DNA from: Phallus indusiatus
Taxonomy: Eukaryota; Basidiomycota; Agaricomycetes; Phallales; Phallaceae
Assembly (NCBI GenBank): GCA_027605045.1
Contig: JAQFWX010000003.1
Location: forward strand, 2,356,001 to 2,420,000
DNA: 64,000 bases
Direction of reading: 5' to 3'
Positions 21,427 to 31,191 of the stretch are shown in pieces. The notes beneath the pieces were generated by a model. That model did not search any database and had not been told where the DNA came from. It saw nothing but the letters and a program-made list of their open reading frames with translations. A program made the translations under genes and the position numbers. Position 1 is the stretch's first letter; each line of letters begins with the position of its first letter.

Positions 21427-22046
21427 TGTCACGACCCTCGTGCCACCCGATCCTAATCCGGACCTCTCCGAGGTCCGGCGCCCAATCCCTGTCCGTATTT
21501 AGTATATCCGCCATGTCCGAGCGTCAGTACTTGCCCAACAGTGCGTAGTCCGTTATTCTGTCCACGTCCGGTAAGTCCGAGGTCCGGACTTCGTCCGGAC
21601 TAGGACATTTCCTTATGGGGACATTCTGTCCGGAGCATTAGAAAGCAAGTGCCAGATATGTTTCTGGTGCTGTGCAACTAGTCTCCTTTTAGTTATATCT
21701 CCTTTAGTTCTAGTAGTCTAGCTTTTTGTATTTAAAGCCCCCAGACTTTGTCTGGGGCTCCCCAGTCTGAATATCAAGTCGTATTCAAGTCTATTTTAAG
21801 TCTAGCCCCAGTTAAACTCTTTATAATCAAATCTTCTCTTATCTATCTCGTTTAAAGTCCGCTCCCAGTACTTGTCCGGACCTGCCCGGACTACGTCCGG
21901 GCTGTCTCGGACTTCTAGTCCGAAATTAAGGGATATTCAGGGTCGATTGAGTCGGCGCAGCACATAAGCTGAAGCCAAGTCCCTTCTGTCCCGTAGTCCG
22001 GACTCTCCGGACTTCCGCCCAGACGCCCGGAACACGGCGCGTGACA
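21427..22046 (+). repeat. Left LTR of gag-only element
   Basis: 620 bp, TGTCACGACC...GCGTGACA, dense in GTCCG/TCCGGA words. Confidence 0.95.
21729..21736 (+). promoter_or_regulatory. TATA box of gag-only element LTR
   Basis: TATTTAAA lies 34 bp before 21763, the base at which the LTR becomes complementary to the primer site. A second copy is in the right LTR. Confidence 0.55.
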
Positions 22047-22048
22047 GT

Positions 22049-22060
22049 ATATTCAGACTG
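22049..22060 (+). other. Self-complementary primer-binding site of gag-only element
   Basis: ATATTCAGACTG starts two bases after the LTR and is the exact complement of CAGTCTGAATAT at 21763-21774 in the same LTR, again implying Tf1-like self-priming. Confidence 0.7.
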
Positions 22061-22086
22061 CCCACTCGTCGGCCCTTTTCTTCATC

Positions 22087-23574
22087 ATGTCCGATCCCAA
22101 CACTCCTCGTCCGACCCAATCCTCTCATTCTGTCCATTCCCCGCCCCGTACTCCTGTCCGTACTCCGCCCGCACTTCCGTCCGTGGGTCCATCCCAACCT
22201 CTGCTGCGACCACCCTCTCGTACTCCATCCACAGTGTTGCAGACACCCTTCCGGACACCTCATCGTCCACCCATCCGTCCATCCGCCCATCCCTCTGCCC
22301 ATCCGTTCGTCCCCTCTCTGTCCACCTTCTTGCCCGAGGTCCATACTTCGTCGTCCACAGTACCTGGCCCATCTCGCTCGTCTGGACCACCGGACATCCC
22401 TGGACTTCCTTCGGACGACACTCCGCACCTCCGTTTCTCCTCCCCTGCTGTCGTCCACGTCTCCAGTCCAAGTCGTCCAGTCTCTGCCATGGACGAATTG
22501 CAGTCCGCTCTGGACCGCATGCGGGACTTCATGGACCAGCAACTCCGACTCACCCCAGCCCCCACTCCTCAACCTCTCTCAGCCTCTCCGTCCATCTCGC
22601 CCACTCCCCGTCAAGTCCGACCAAGTCCGGCCGTCCCGTCCATCACCCCGTCCAACCTCTCATCCAGCATCAAAGTCCGATCCCCGGACTTGTTCGATGG
22701 GACGTCCCTGGACAAACTCCGCACCTTCCTCACCCAGTGCCAGTTGGTTTTTCGCGCCAAACCCCAGGTGTATGCCACTGACACAGACAAGGTCACCTTC
22801 GCCCTGACACATCTGTCCGACTCTCCCCTCATGCTCGTCACCCCTTACATTGAGTCTGGTAGGGACTTTCCCTGGCTCAACAACTGGGACCTCTTTGCCC
22901 AGTTCCTGCGGACCAGCTTCGGGTCCACACGCCCTGTCCAGGACGCAGAGTACGCTCTTCGGACCCTGCGTTTCCCGGATTCTGGACGAGCTTCGGACTT
23001 TTTCATCCAGTTCACCAGGCATGCTGTTCAGGTCCCCTGGAACGATCGTGCCTTGTTCTCCCTTGCCCTGAGTCAACTTCCGGACCGTCTCCGAGACCGG
23101 ATCGACGACTCCCGACATTTCCCTGACACCCTTGCCCAACTCCGAGACATGGCCCTCCAGTTTGATGCCATCCACTGGGAACACGTCGAACGCAGACTCG
23201 GACTTCAAGTCCGAGGTTGTCCGACCTCGCAGTCTGAGTCCGATCCCGAGTCCGAACCCGAATCCCCGTCCGAACGTTGTTGTCCGTCCACATCATCCCG
23301 ACCTGTCTCACCCTCGTCCAACTCCTCCTGCTCCGTCCATTCTCCATCCCCCGTCCAGTCCGACTCTGCGTACTCCGACTCCGTCCAGTCTGATCCTGCT
23401 CCGTCCGACTCCGATCCGTCCGACTCCGCCCCTGTTTCCGAAGATGAGGACTCCTCTCGTCCACACTCCCCTGCACCCTCGTCTTCATCCGACCCTGAGG
23501 ACACCAACTCCGACTCTGAACCTCCCACTTCTGAGGGTGATGCCTCAGTGGACAGTGAGAGGGATGAGTACTGA
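22087..23574 (+). CDS. gag: Gag protein of non-autonomous LTR element
   Basis: 495 aa, intact. The first about 190 residues are Ser/Pro/Thr-rich. Residues about 198-380 form a retrotrans_gag-like capsid region (SPDLFDGTSLDKLRTFL, WDLFAQFLRTSFG, AEYALRTLRFPDSGRASDF, LSQLPDRLRDRI). The C-terminus is an acidic SDSDPSDS-type tail. I see no CCHC knuckle. Codon use is skewed to TCC, CCG and GTC by the element-wide GTCCG words. It presumably packages its own RNA and relies on RT and integrase from another element. Confidence 0.85.
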   Translation: MSDPNTPRPTQSSHSVHSPPRTPVRTPPALPSVGPSQPLLRPPSRTPSTVLQTPFRTPHRPPIRPSAHPSAHPFVPSLSTFLPEVHTSSSTVPGPSRSSGPPDIPGLPSDDTPHLRFSSPAVVHVSSPSRPVSAMDELQSALDRMRDFMDQQLRLTPAPTPQPLSASPSISPTPRQVRPSPAVPSITPSNLSSSIKVRSPDLFDGTSLDKLRTFLTQCQLVFRAKPQVYATDTDKVTFALTHLSDSPLMLVTPYIESGRDFPWLNNWDLFAQFLRTSFGSTRPVQDAEYALRTLRFPDSGRASDFFIQFTRHAVQVPWNDRALFSLALSQLPDRLRDRIDDSRHFPDTLAQLRDMALQFDAIHWEHVERRLGLQVRGCPTSQSESDPESEPESPSERCCPSTSSRPVSPSSNSSCSVHSPSPVQSDSAYSDSVQSDPAPSDSDPSDSAPVSEDEDSSRPHSPAPSSSSDPEDTNSDSEPPTSEGDASVDSERDEY

Positions 23575-24778
23575 AGTCCGAGTGTCCTGTCCGTGTCGGA
23601 CTTCGTCGCGCCCGACCGGACTTTGCTTCGTCCACAGCGACTTCTGGTTCCTTTTTTCATTTTTTCATTTATTTATATCTGGCTCTGCCCATCTGACCTT
23701 CAGGGATCACACGTCTCGGACTTCGTCCGGGATGTAGTCCGCAAGGTCCGGGCACCCATCCGTGCAGTCCGCACACCCCTCCGGCAGGTTCCCTGCAACT
23801 CTGATAGATCATAGGTCGGTCGTTAGTCCATGGATACCACTCGCTAACCCGCTGTGACCCGTTGGTCGATATGGAACAAGCAGTACCTTTTTCCAGGACC
23901 CCGCAACCACCCTGTGTATCTCCCGTCCATGTCTTCAGAACCCCCTGCGTTTTGGACAAGTCCGCACTTTCCCGGGCGAGTCCGAACGTTTCCCGACTTC
24001 CCCTGACGTTTTTCTAGAGATGTCCACCATCTGACAACAAAGGCACCCACTCCGTCCAGTACCTGCTTCGGACTTTGTCCGTACTTTGCAGTACTTCGGT
24101 TCTGAAGAAGTCCGCGCGCGCACGCTAACTCCGGTATTTTCCGGCTCTGGCCTTCGAAACTCGTCATGAAGTAACCCTTTGGAGTCCTTTGTAAGTGATT
24201 CCACTCAAGTCCGACTCCGGGTCCGCGTAGTCCGCCCGTCCGACGTCCACTCCGGTCCGTCCTAGAAGGGGGAGTAGGTACTCCACCAGCGCGAAAACCC
24301 TCGGACTTGTCTGCCCCCCCCACACCATATTTTTTCTTTTCTTTTTCTCATCCATGTCTGTTTCTGTCCGTCCTGCCTGTCCTTTTCTTTTGTCCATGTC
24401 TATATTTTCGTCTGTCCTTGTCCATTTTTGTATGTCCTGTCCGTTCCTTTTTCTTATCTTTGTCTATTTTCGTCTGTCTTTCTTTCCGTCCAACGCCCGC
24501 ACAAGTCCGCACTTCCCTGTCCAAGTCCGCGTTTTCCCGTCCAAGTCCGCCAAGAACGCTGGTGTCGTCCCTCAGGAGTACTAACCATAGTACATATAGA
24601 CGCCCCCCTACTGACTTGTGCACCCGGGCCCTGTACATTTTCATTTTCCGACTCATCTCCGCTCATTTCCCTTCTTTCCCCGTTTCCCGTTCTCTGTCCC
24701 CTTTCTTTTTTATTTTTTTTTCGCCCACTACCAGCACTCCTGTCTCCTGTATACTGACGGTCTCGTGGGACTCGACCT
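23575..24778. other. Non-coding interior of gag-only element
   Basis: Pyrimidine-rich, GTCCG-rich sequence with no pol motif in any frame I read. Confidence 0.7.
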
Positions 24779-24792
24779 TAGAGGGGGAATAC
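24779..24792 (+). other. Polypurine tract of gag-only element
   Basis: AGAGGGGGAATAC-like tract directly before the right LTR. Confidence 0.7.
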
Positions 24793-25412
24793 TGTCACGA
24801 CCCTCGTGCCACCCGATCCTAATCCGGACCTCTCCGAGGTCCGGCGCCCAATCCCTGTCCGTATTTAGTATATCCGCCATGTCCGAGCGTCAGTACTTGC
24901 CCAACAGTGCGTAGTCCGTTATTCTGTCCACGTCCGGTAAGTCCGAGGTCCGGACTTCGTCCGGACTAGGACATTTCCTTATGGGGACATTCTGTCCGGA
25001 GCATTAGAAAGCAAGTGCCAGATATGTTTCTGGTGCTGTGCAACTAGTCTCCTTTTAGTTATATCTCCTTTAGTTCTAGTAGTCTAGCTTTTTGTATTTA
25101 AAGCCCCCAGACTTTGTCTGGGGCTCCCCAGTCTGAATATCAAGTCGTATTCAAGTCTATTTTAAGTCTAGCCCCAGTTAAACTCTTTATAATCAAATCT
25201 TCTCTTATCTATCTCGTTTAAAGTCCGCTCCCAGTACTTGTCCGGACCTGCCCGGACTACGTCCGGGCTGTCTCGGACTTCTAGTCCGAAATTAAGGGAT
25301 ATTCAGGGTCGATTGAGTCGGCGCAGCACATAAGCTGAAGCCAAGTCCCTTCTGTCCCGTAGTCCGGACTCTCCGGACTTCCGCCCAGACGCCCGGAACA
25401 CGGCGCGTGACA
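24793..25412 (+). repeat. Right LTR of gag-only element
   Basis: 620 bp; no difference from the left LTR was noticed. Confidence 0.95.
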
Positions 25413-25541
25413 CACTGACGGGTGTGAAATTTGCAAAGGAGGAGGGTCACGTTTGGCCAAATACTGAGTAGTGCACCGCGTTCTCTTGTATCTGTATCTG
25501 TAATCACAACTTTAGGAGCAAAGGTCTGACCTTGATATATA

Positions 25542-25845
25542 TGTAACAGTTTAAAATCAGACCACAGGGGGGTCTGATTAAAGGATTTTTCTTATTTTCC
25601 CACAAGTGCACAGAATTCCTGTCTATTGCTCAGTTAGGCTAATAGGGAATTACATGCAGTAGTAGTGGTAAAATTAAGATTAACTAATGTAACTACTAGT
25701 CACACCGCTGTAAGGGTGTGACAGGCGCTTAAGCGTCACGCTGTGACGCGCAAATACTACTGCTGCAGTGCCAAAGGCACTGCATGGGCACTAGGCCATT
25801 AATGGGCCCCAGGGGGGCCCATTCCTATATCCCAAATCCGTTACA
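25542..25845 (+). mobile_element. Solo LTR-like element, hairpin-rich family
   Basis: 304 bp, TGTAAC...GTTACA, duplication ATATA at 25537-25541 and 25846-25850. It splits the transposase codons for MGI/YQGQ. Same family as 12581-12881. Confidence 0.78.
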
Positions 25846-27313
25846 ATATACCCATGCTTTGAACCCACGGCTTCAAAACGTCGACCAAAATTGACATGTC
25901 GTATCCGGCATGAGTAGCTCGATTTCCCATTGGGGCGGAAAATAAGAAAAATGCAAGTGGAATGCCTCGATGTTGATTATCAATGCCTAAGGCAATGAAC
26001 AGCAGAACCCGTCGATCGCATACCCCGAAAGTCCCATCCAACATTAATTGCTTCCCGTGAGCATGTTCCCAAGTCGCAGACTTCATATACTGAGTCTGTA
26101 TGCATAGGATAAACCGCTCTTTCGGAGTTGCTCGGCCCTTATATAAAAACAGTTGACGCTAATTCCGAACGGTATAATAGAGAATCTGCCCTTATCCAGT
26201 TATCTATATTTTCCGCGGCATCCTTTTGCAAGTCGACACCTAATGACAAGGCTTGTTTACGATATAATGATCGGGAATCCCCCTTCAACAAGAGGTAGCG
26301 ACAATTAGCCTTCTTCGGATCTAAGTCTTTCTGCCCGTGATAAAACTTTGCCTCGAATAATTCCCGGTTGTGCTTCTGAACGGCAGTCATACTAATTGAA
26401 TGAGTTAATAAGTATTAGCTTCTAAACTATAACCATACTTTGCACCGCTATTAATTTGGTCCAACGCCTCCTGCCAAACATGCGGGTGTACTGGAACTGC
26501 AGGTAGCCGGCGCATTTGTTTATATCTGCAATCTTCATTATGTTCAAGTATCCCGGTAATACGGATTATTCGGGAATCATGAGGTGAATACGTCAAGTCT
26601 AAATGTCCCAAACAGCCCGTGAAATCGTAAGGCATCTTCCGTTTCCATTTCCCGTTCTCTGGAATCTTTCCAAGCTCAAGGTTTTTACACTCAGTTTTTT
26701 TCTGTCTCGCTGTAGTGCTACTTCCAGATTGACTTTTGATATATTATATCATTATGTCGAAGTAAAATACATTGGAATCATATATAAGTTGGACCTACCA
26801 CTGAAAAAGAATTCGCTGAATGACATGACCATTGGTTTTTCTACTTGTACTCCAGCGTTTACTCCACCCATTTGCTAAATCATCCAACTCATCAATACTC
26901 AGCCCTTGTCCTTGTAAACAATCCCGCTTCTTGTTGAGAGTCTGCAGAACCTGTAAAGGTCCGATGAAAGTGTTGAGACTTCGTGTACGTTTCCTCGATC
27001 GCGCGCAGTTGGTTGGAATCACAGTGAAGGGTTTTAAAATGGATCTAATTGCTAAAAGTAAAAGAATAAGGAATGAACAAAATAACACTTACTAGTATAG
27101 TCCCCTTCTCCGATACCGGATGAGCCGGGAGAGTATCCAGCCCCAGCTATTCGATCGTTGGCGAATTAAAAGGGACTGAATAGTGAGACAAACCTTGTCG
27201 AGGATGGACTGCAACACACTAGTTGAAGCGCATGGCCTAGAAAACCAACAATAGTTGAATGTACAAAAAGTGCGAGAAACTGCGTACATTTTTTGCGCGA
27301 TATCATCCGGCAT

Positions 27314-27891
27314 GATAGGGGCCTAAAGGTGGGCTCAAAAAACAATCCGGTATTGAAAAGAAGAGACGCACGACACAACGCAGCGGAAGAGGGAGCAGAA
27401 ATTACGAAGGACAACAACGCTGATGGTGGTGGTGGCGCTCACACCCACACACTAGGCAAGGTGCTGGGACGGAGGTGGTGCTGGGAGGGAGATGGAAGCG
27501 CTGGGATGGAGGTGGTGGTGCCGCAATTGAGGGTGCTTAAACGGAGATGGTGGCGTTGGGAGGGTGTTAGGATGAGGGTGTTAGGATGAGGGAGTGCTGG
27601 AATGGAGGGGGAACGGAGTGCTGGCGTCGTAATGAGACCAACGCGATGCCTTAAATATCCTTTGAGCCGCTAGACTGCGCTAGAGGGTTTGTAAGGAACT
27701 ATTCAAAAAAAGGCATTAAGGCGATCGGCTGACTTATCTTTCTATAGAGTTTACCCGACGCTGGGCGCATTTTTGAAGCGACGCGTACGCAAAGACACTA
27801 ACTAAGAAAGGTAAAGGACGGCGGCGTTGGGCGCAGCATGCACAGACTTTCGTACGCGATACCAAGAAAGGGTCTTGAACAGAGCCGGTCA
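27314..27891. other. MULE right subterminal region
   Basis: Contains a GGTGGTG-rich stretch (27420-27620). No gene supported; may include the transposase leader. Confidence 0.4.
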
Positions 27892-28004
27892 GCCTGTGGG
27901 CGCATGTCAGACTACGCTGATTACAGCATGGTGGCGTCTGTGGGCGTATGTATGACATCGGTTATTTTAGCGGCTTACCAAGAAGTTGCTCAAGCTTTAC
28001 TACC
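27892..28004 (-). repeat. MULE terminal inverted repeat, right
   Basis: Inverse of 7946-8058; followed by the 9-bp duplication CCGGTTCAC at 28005-28013. Confidence 0.9.
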
Positions 28005-28013
28005 CCGGTTCAC

Positions 28014-29184
28014 GTGTTCACCATTGTCACATAGCACATTGTGCATCTTGACTCTTGACTCCAAAAGTTTAGCTACATAGCTCAGAAAACGTTCGCTCAA
28101 CGCATACTTCCAAATTCAATTGTACACCACGTGGAGTTGGTGCCATCAATCACATCTGACTGGGCTCAAGTTGGATCTTGATGTTGGCCCTCGAGTGCGA
28201 AAATCTCGATGTACATACATTGCCAATTGGTTTGGGACACCTGGTTCGGGGCTCGAATCGCCCCGTATGTGAGTCGCGAAGATCATCAGCTTTTCGTCGA
28301 GTCGTATTTTTCCATCATAAATATGCGATCAACATCTCCTTCCAGGAGTCTAAAGAACCATCTGCTTGAATAGACTTGGAACCTGAAAATCTGATAATGG
28401 GGCCACGCGAGGTACTAGTAGCAGCTTGAGAAGGCCGTCATCCGTTTGTGCCTGTCCGTATCCATCTCCTCAATTCAAATCTACGTTCCTGTCGCGACGG
28501 CGCCGAACTCATCCATCTTACTGAATTGTGAGGTTTCCTATCATTTTAGTCCAACCTGGCTAAAGATCTTTATAGAGAATTACGGGAGACTGGTACTCAT
28601 GGTGCGTGATGATGATAATAAATACATACTCACAAATGGTGAACGCCGTGGGCCGGTAGCTTTCCACGTCATCTAGCCATTCAATACAACACGAGTTCTC
28701 ATGACGATTCGGCGATTCAGAGAACAGAAGCTAGAAACTGATACGATTTATGATAGGTGTTGTTATTGACAATTCAATAAAGAAAAGACATGAAACTAAG
28801 AAACAAACACAGAATAGAATAAAATGAATTGGATACCTTTGGCAAAGGCACGTTGTGTCATAATCATTGCTGAGGCCTGATCTGAGAGCTCACTGGTCTC
28901 TTGTCTCGAAATTGTTGATAAGGTCTTTTCAAATAAAAGCCATAAATGTCATGATCCTTAATCGAGCACCTTCAGGCTTCCAGATTCACAGTCCTATATT
29001 ACCAAAGTCAGATGAACAATATGATAAACAACAACACGACCTCTGCTGCTCCGATGAACAGTTTGGTTCAAGAAATATACTTCAGGTGAGCAGGACTTTG
29101 TATATATCGATTCCATGTGGATATCGTAATGCTTTCAGATATATCTATACCCTCTGTAACACCAGCGCCGTCGGTAAACCCACT
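28014..29184. other. Intergenic, no gene recognised
   Basis: Only short unsupported open frames; no motif or repeat recognised. Confidence 0.45.
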
Positions 29185-30752
29185 ATGTCACTTTCGAGAT
29201 TGACCTCATTTGTGGCTAAACATAAGCTGATAGTACTGGTCGTATACGCTGCTGTGCTGAACATATCTTTGGAGATCGAGCATATATGGAGAAAGAGACT
29301 TAGTCTTGCCAGTTTATTCTATATCTTCACTAGATATGGACCAATAGCTCAACTAGCCATTACGCTAAGCAGTATCATATCGCCACCAACAGTAAGTAAA
29401 TGAATCCTTCGTGACGTACTACATTTTTAGCCTTCATTTTTAGTCGCTAAGGTAAAAGGGAAAAATAAAAATCATAATTCCAAATCAAAAGTAATCAGAA
29501 CCCCAAGGTCTTGTGATGCTCTTCGTGTTATACAATTACTTTATAATATGTTGACGTATCTTGGGATTCAAGGTAGGTTCTCGATCTGGTCTTTTCACGT
29601 ATGCTATGCGGAATTCACTATACCCTGAAGGTCTATTGATTGCTCGAGGATATTCTCTGTGCGCAGGAAATAAAATAGTTGCTGGTGTTTTATTTATCAT
29701 GTTTTGGGCAGGATTTGGTTTACTCCTTCTAAGTAAATCATCCGATTAAAGAACATCAGTTGACTCACTATCTTTCCAATTACAAGGTACCATACCCTAT
29801 AACCCTTGCATTAGGTGAGACTCTTTATTCTTGCTCGAAGCTTTTCCTCAAATCTTGTGTGTAGATCCATAACTAACGGTAATACCATATCAACCGCCAT
29901 CTTGAACCGCGGCTTATTCGCTAAACTACACACTCAGATTATACTGCCATTGCGACTTATCTACAAATTTCATTTGGTGTCCTGACTGATATCATTCTAT
30001 CTGGTATTTGTATGCGAAAGATCTGGGAGATATGGAAACCACAGCGGGAAGCTACTATTCGGCGTCCAAATAACCTTGTTTCCATACTCATTAAACAAAG
30101 TACGTTCTCACAGAAAGTTCAAAGAAGATATTTAACGAATATTTAAAGGTATCCTAGAACTCTGGTGAGCATTATTCACTGCGCTATCATACCAAGATCG
30201 TCTGATATTTTACATGACTCTCAAAGCTTCATTACCACGATATCCTTTACGGTTCTTGTCCTGGTAAGTCTCACATATTGTATGATACATGAAAACACGC
30301 TCCCATTACATACCGCGAATTTTCAAGGTTTACACGGTACATCCTTCGCCTTCTCCTGATTCCTTTTGATATATCTAAATTACTAGAACCCAGGACCACT
30401 TGTGGCGAACGTTGCAGGCCTTGTGCAAAACAGGTTAGGGACGATTAAATGACATATCATACGCAGCCCGTTCTTACTTCAAAGCTTCACCCTTTTAATT
30501 CCAGTCTTTCAGCTATTTTAGTCGCTGATTTTACGTTGGAGCTTCGTCGATGCAACTCAGCAGTAATTCAAGCAAGTGAAATAACGTTACCACCCCTGTG
30601 TTTTCAAAGTGCTCTCTATCGGATTCGTCGATCGATCCTTGTGGAAATGGGAACACCCCGGGAAAGTGCACAAGAAGAGAGAAACGGTGATGACCCTATC
30701 GAGCTTGTGGAAATCACTGCGTCTGTTCTATCTCCTCCTCATACTGCTTAAA
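29185..30752 (+). CDS. Predicted multi-pass membrane protein, DUF6533-like
   Basis: The first exon starts MSLSRLTSFVAKHKL and contains EIEHIWRKRLSLASLFYIF and TRYGP, the arrangement typical of the basidiomycete DUF6533 family (an acidic residue followed by IWRR/K, then an RY motif after the first helix). It ends at a GTAAGT donor at 29394. Later segments fit the family: CDALRVIQLLYNMLTYLGIQ near 29517, a helix and loop (YTAIATYLQISFGVLTDIIL, then MRKIWEIWKPQRE) at 29940-30060, and a cytosolic tail near 30640-30750. The family is predicted to have about seven helices and its function is unknown. Exon joins between 29400 and 30600 were not settled and some frames look broken, so a pseudogene is possible. 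Confidence 0.5.
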
Positions 30753-30889
30753 AAAATTATAAACTCTTGGTTCTCAAAAAGCCTAGACATGAAAAATTAG
30801 GATCACGATCCTGAAGTCGCTGGAAATTGTAGCGCATCTCTGGCATTCTCCGCAAAGTCCTTCTCAATAATTGTCTGTAATTGTATCAC

Positions 30890-31075
30890 GTCCCAGTCTC
30901 CGCTTGAATCCGATGGAAGCGATTTCTTTGTCAAAAATCTGTGTTGTATCGTTATGTAATAATCTAATCGAGACCCTAGCTCAACAATTTAATTGCAATT
31001 TATTTACCAAACGTCAAACTAGAACTCGTGCCCGCTAATCCTAACCGGAACTACTAGTAGCGGAACCAGATCCAT
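30890..31075 (+). repeat. P450-associated upstream repeat, copy 2
   Basis: Partial copy of 4855-5165 and 63629-63950, in the same orientation as the P450 that starts at 31192. Shares AACTAGAACTCGTGCCCGCT and the following GGCAGTCAACTGATCAAAA box. Confidence 0.65.
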
Positions 31076-31191
31076 TAGATAAAGAAGCTCACGATTTAAC
31101 CGGCAGTCAACTGATCAAAAAGAAGTCCGGAAGATATGTAGGGGTTCCTATAAATACTTTGTTTTCCCGCCCACACCATGATGCTACTGCT

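Larger units (their letters stand above)
21427..25412 (+). mobile_element. Gag-only (TR-GAG-like) non-autonomous LTR retrotransposon
   Basis: Two 620-bp LTRs (21427-22046 and 24793-25412) that look identical by eye, with duplication CACTG at 21422-21426 and 25413-25417. The 2.7-kb interior codes for one Gag and no protease, RT, RNase H or integrase. It has a polypurine tract before the right LTR and a self-complementary primer site after the left one. It interrupts the MULE transposase at HTRQ/CWTNRR. Confidence 0.93.
19758..27088 (-). pseudogene. MULE transposase with SWIM zinc finger, interrupted by two LTR insertions
   Basis: Exons read on the minus strand from about 27088. Segments: MPYDFTGCLGHLDLTY (26635 on), AVQKHNRELFEAKFY (26390 on), the MULE catalytic core DGTFGVCDRRVLLF (26040s), then after solo LTR 25542-25845 YQGQTFAPKVVITDTDTRER and WPNVTLLLCKFHTRQ. 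After the LTR element 21427-25412 it resumes as CWTNRRKTEIKLG, with TTNHLEAFNGVLK and the SWIM motif CTCPYNSMGNGACKH near 20540-20600. Two introns follow (52 nt near 20200; one near 19920) before a basic tail (TRKRRLLLPSPERKTKRK) and stop at 19758. It cuts and pastes DNA flanked by the 113-bp inverted repeats. Defects are both insertions and an apparent one-base frameshift near 26150. The N-terminal exon structure above about 26640 is unresolved and may reach 27313. Confidence 0.85.
7946..28004 (-). mobile_element. MULE-type DNA transposon carrying two extra genes, with nested LTR insertions
   Basis: Bounded by 113-bp terminal inverted repeats (7946-8058 and 27892-28004, about 3 mismatches) and a perfect 9-bp target duplication. 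Inside are a MULE/SWIM transposase (minus), a GRF-like zinc-finger gene (plus) and a Pro/Ala/Thr-rich acidic-domain gene (minus). Later insertions are the gypsy element 10072-16590 (itself holding the solo LTR 12581-12881), solo LTR 17933-18331, gag-only LTR element 21427-25412 and solo LTR 25542-25845. Subtracting these with one duplication each leaves about 8.8 kb. The strand given is that of the transposase. Confidence 0.88.

Noticed and set aside
22041..24822. Many overlapping open frames on both strands in the gag-only element
   Set aside because: Shadows of the GTCCG-rich composition. Only 22087-23574 shows Gag motifs; no pol motif appears in any frame.
28014..29184. Short open frames (for example 28446-28676)
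   Set aside because: No motif, no plausible splice partners and no repeat of them elsewhere in the window.
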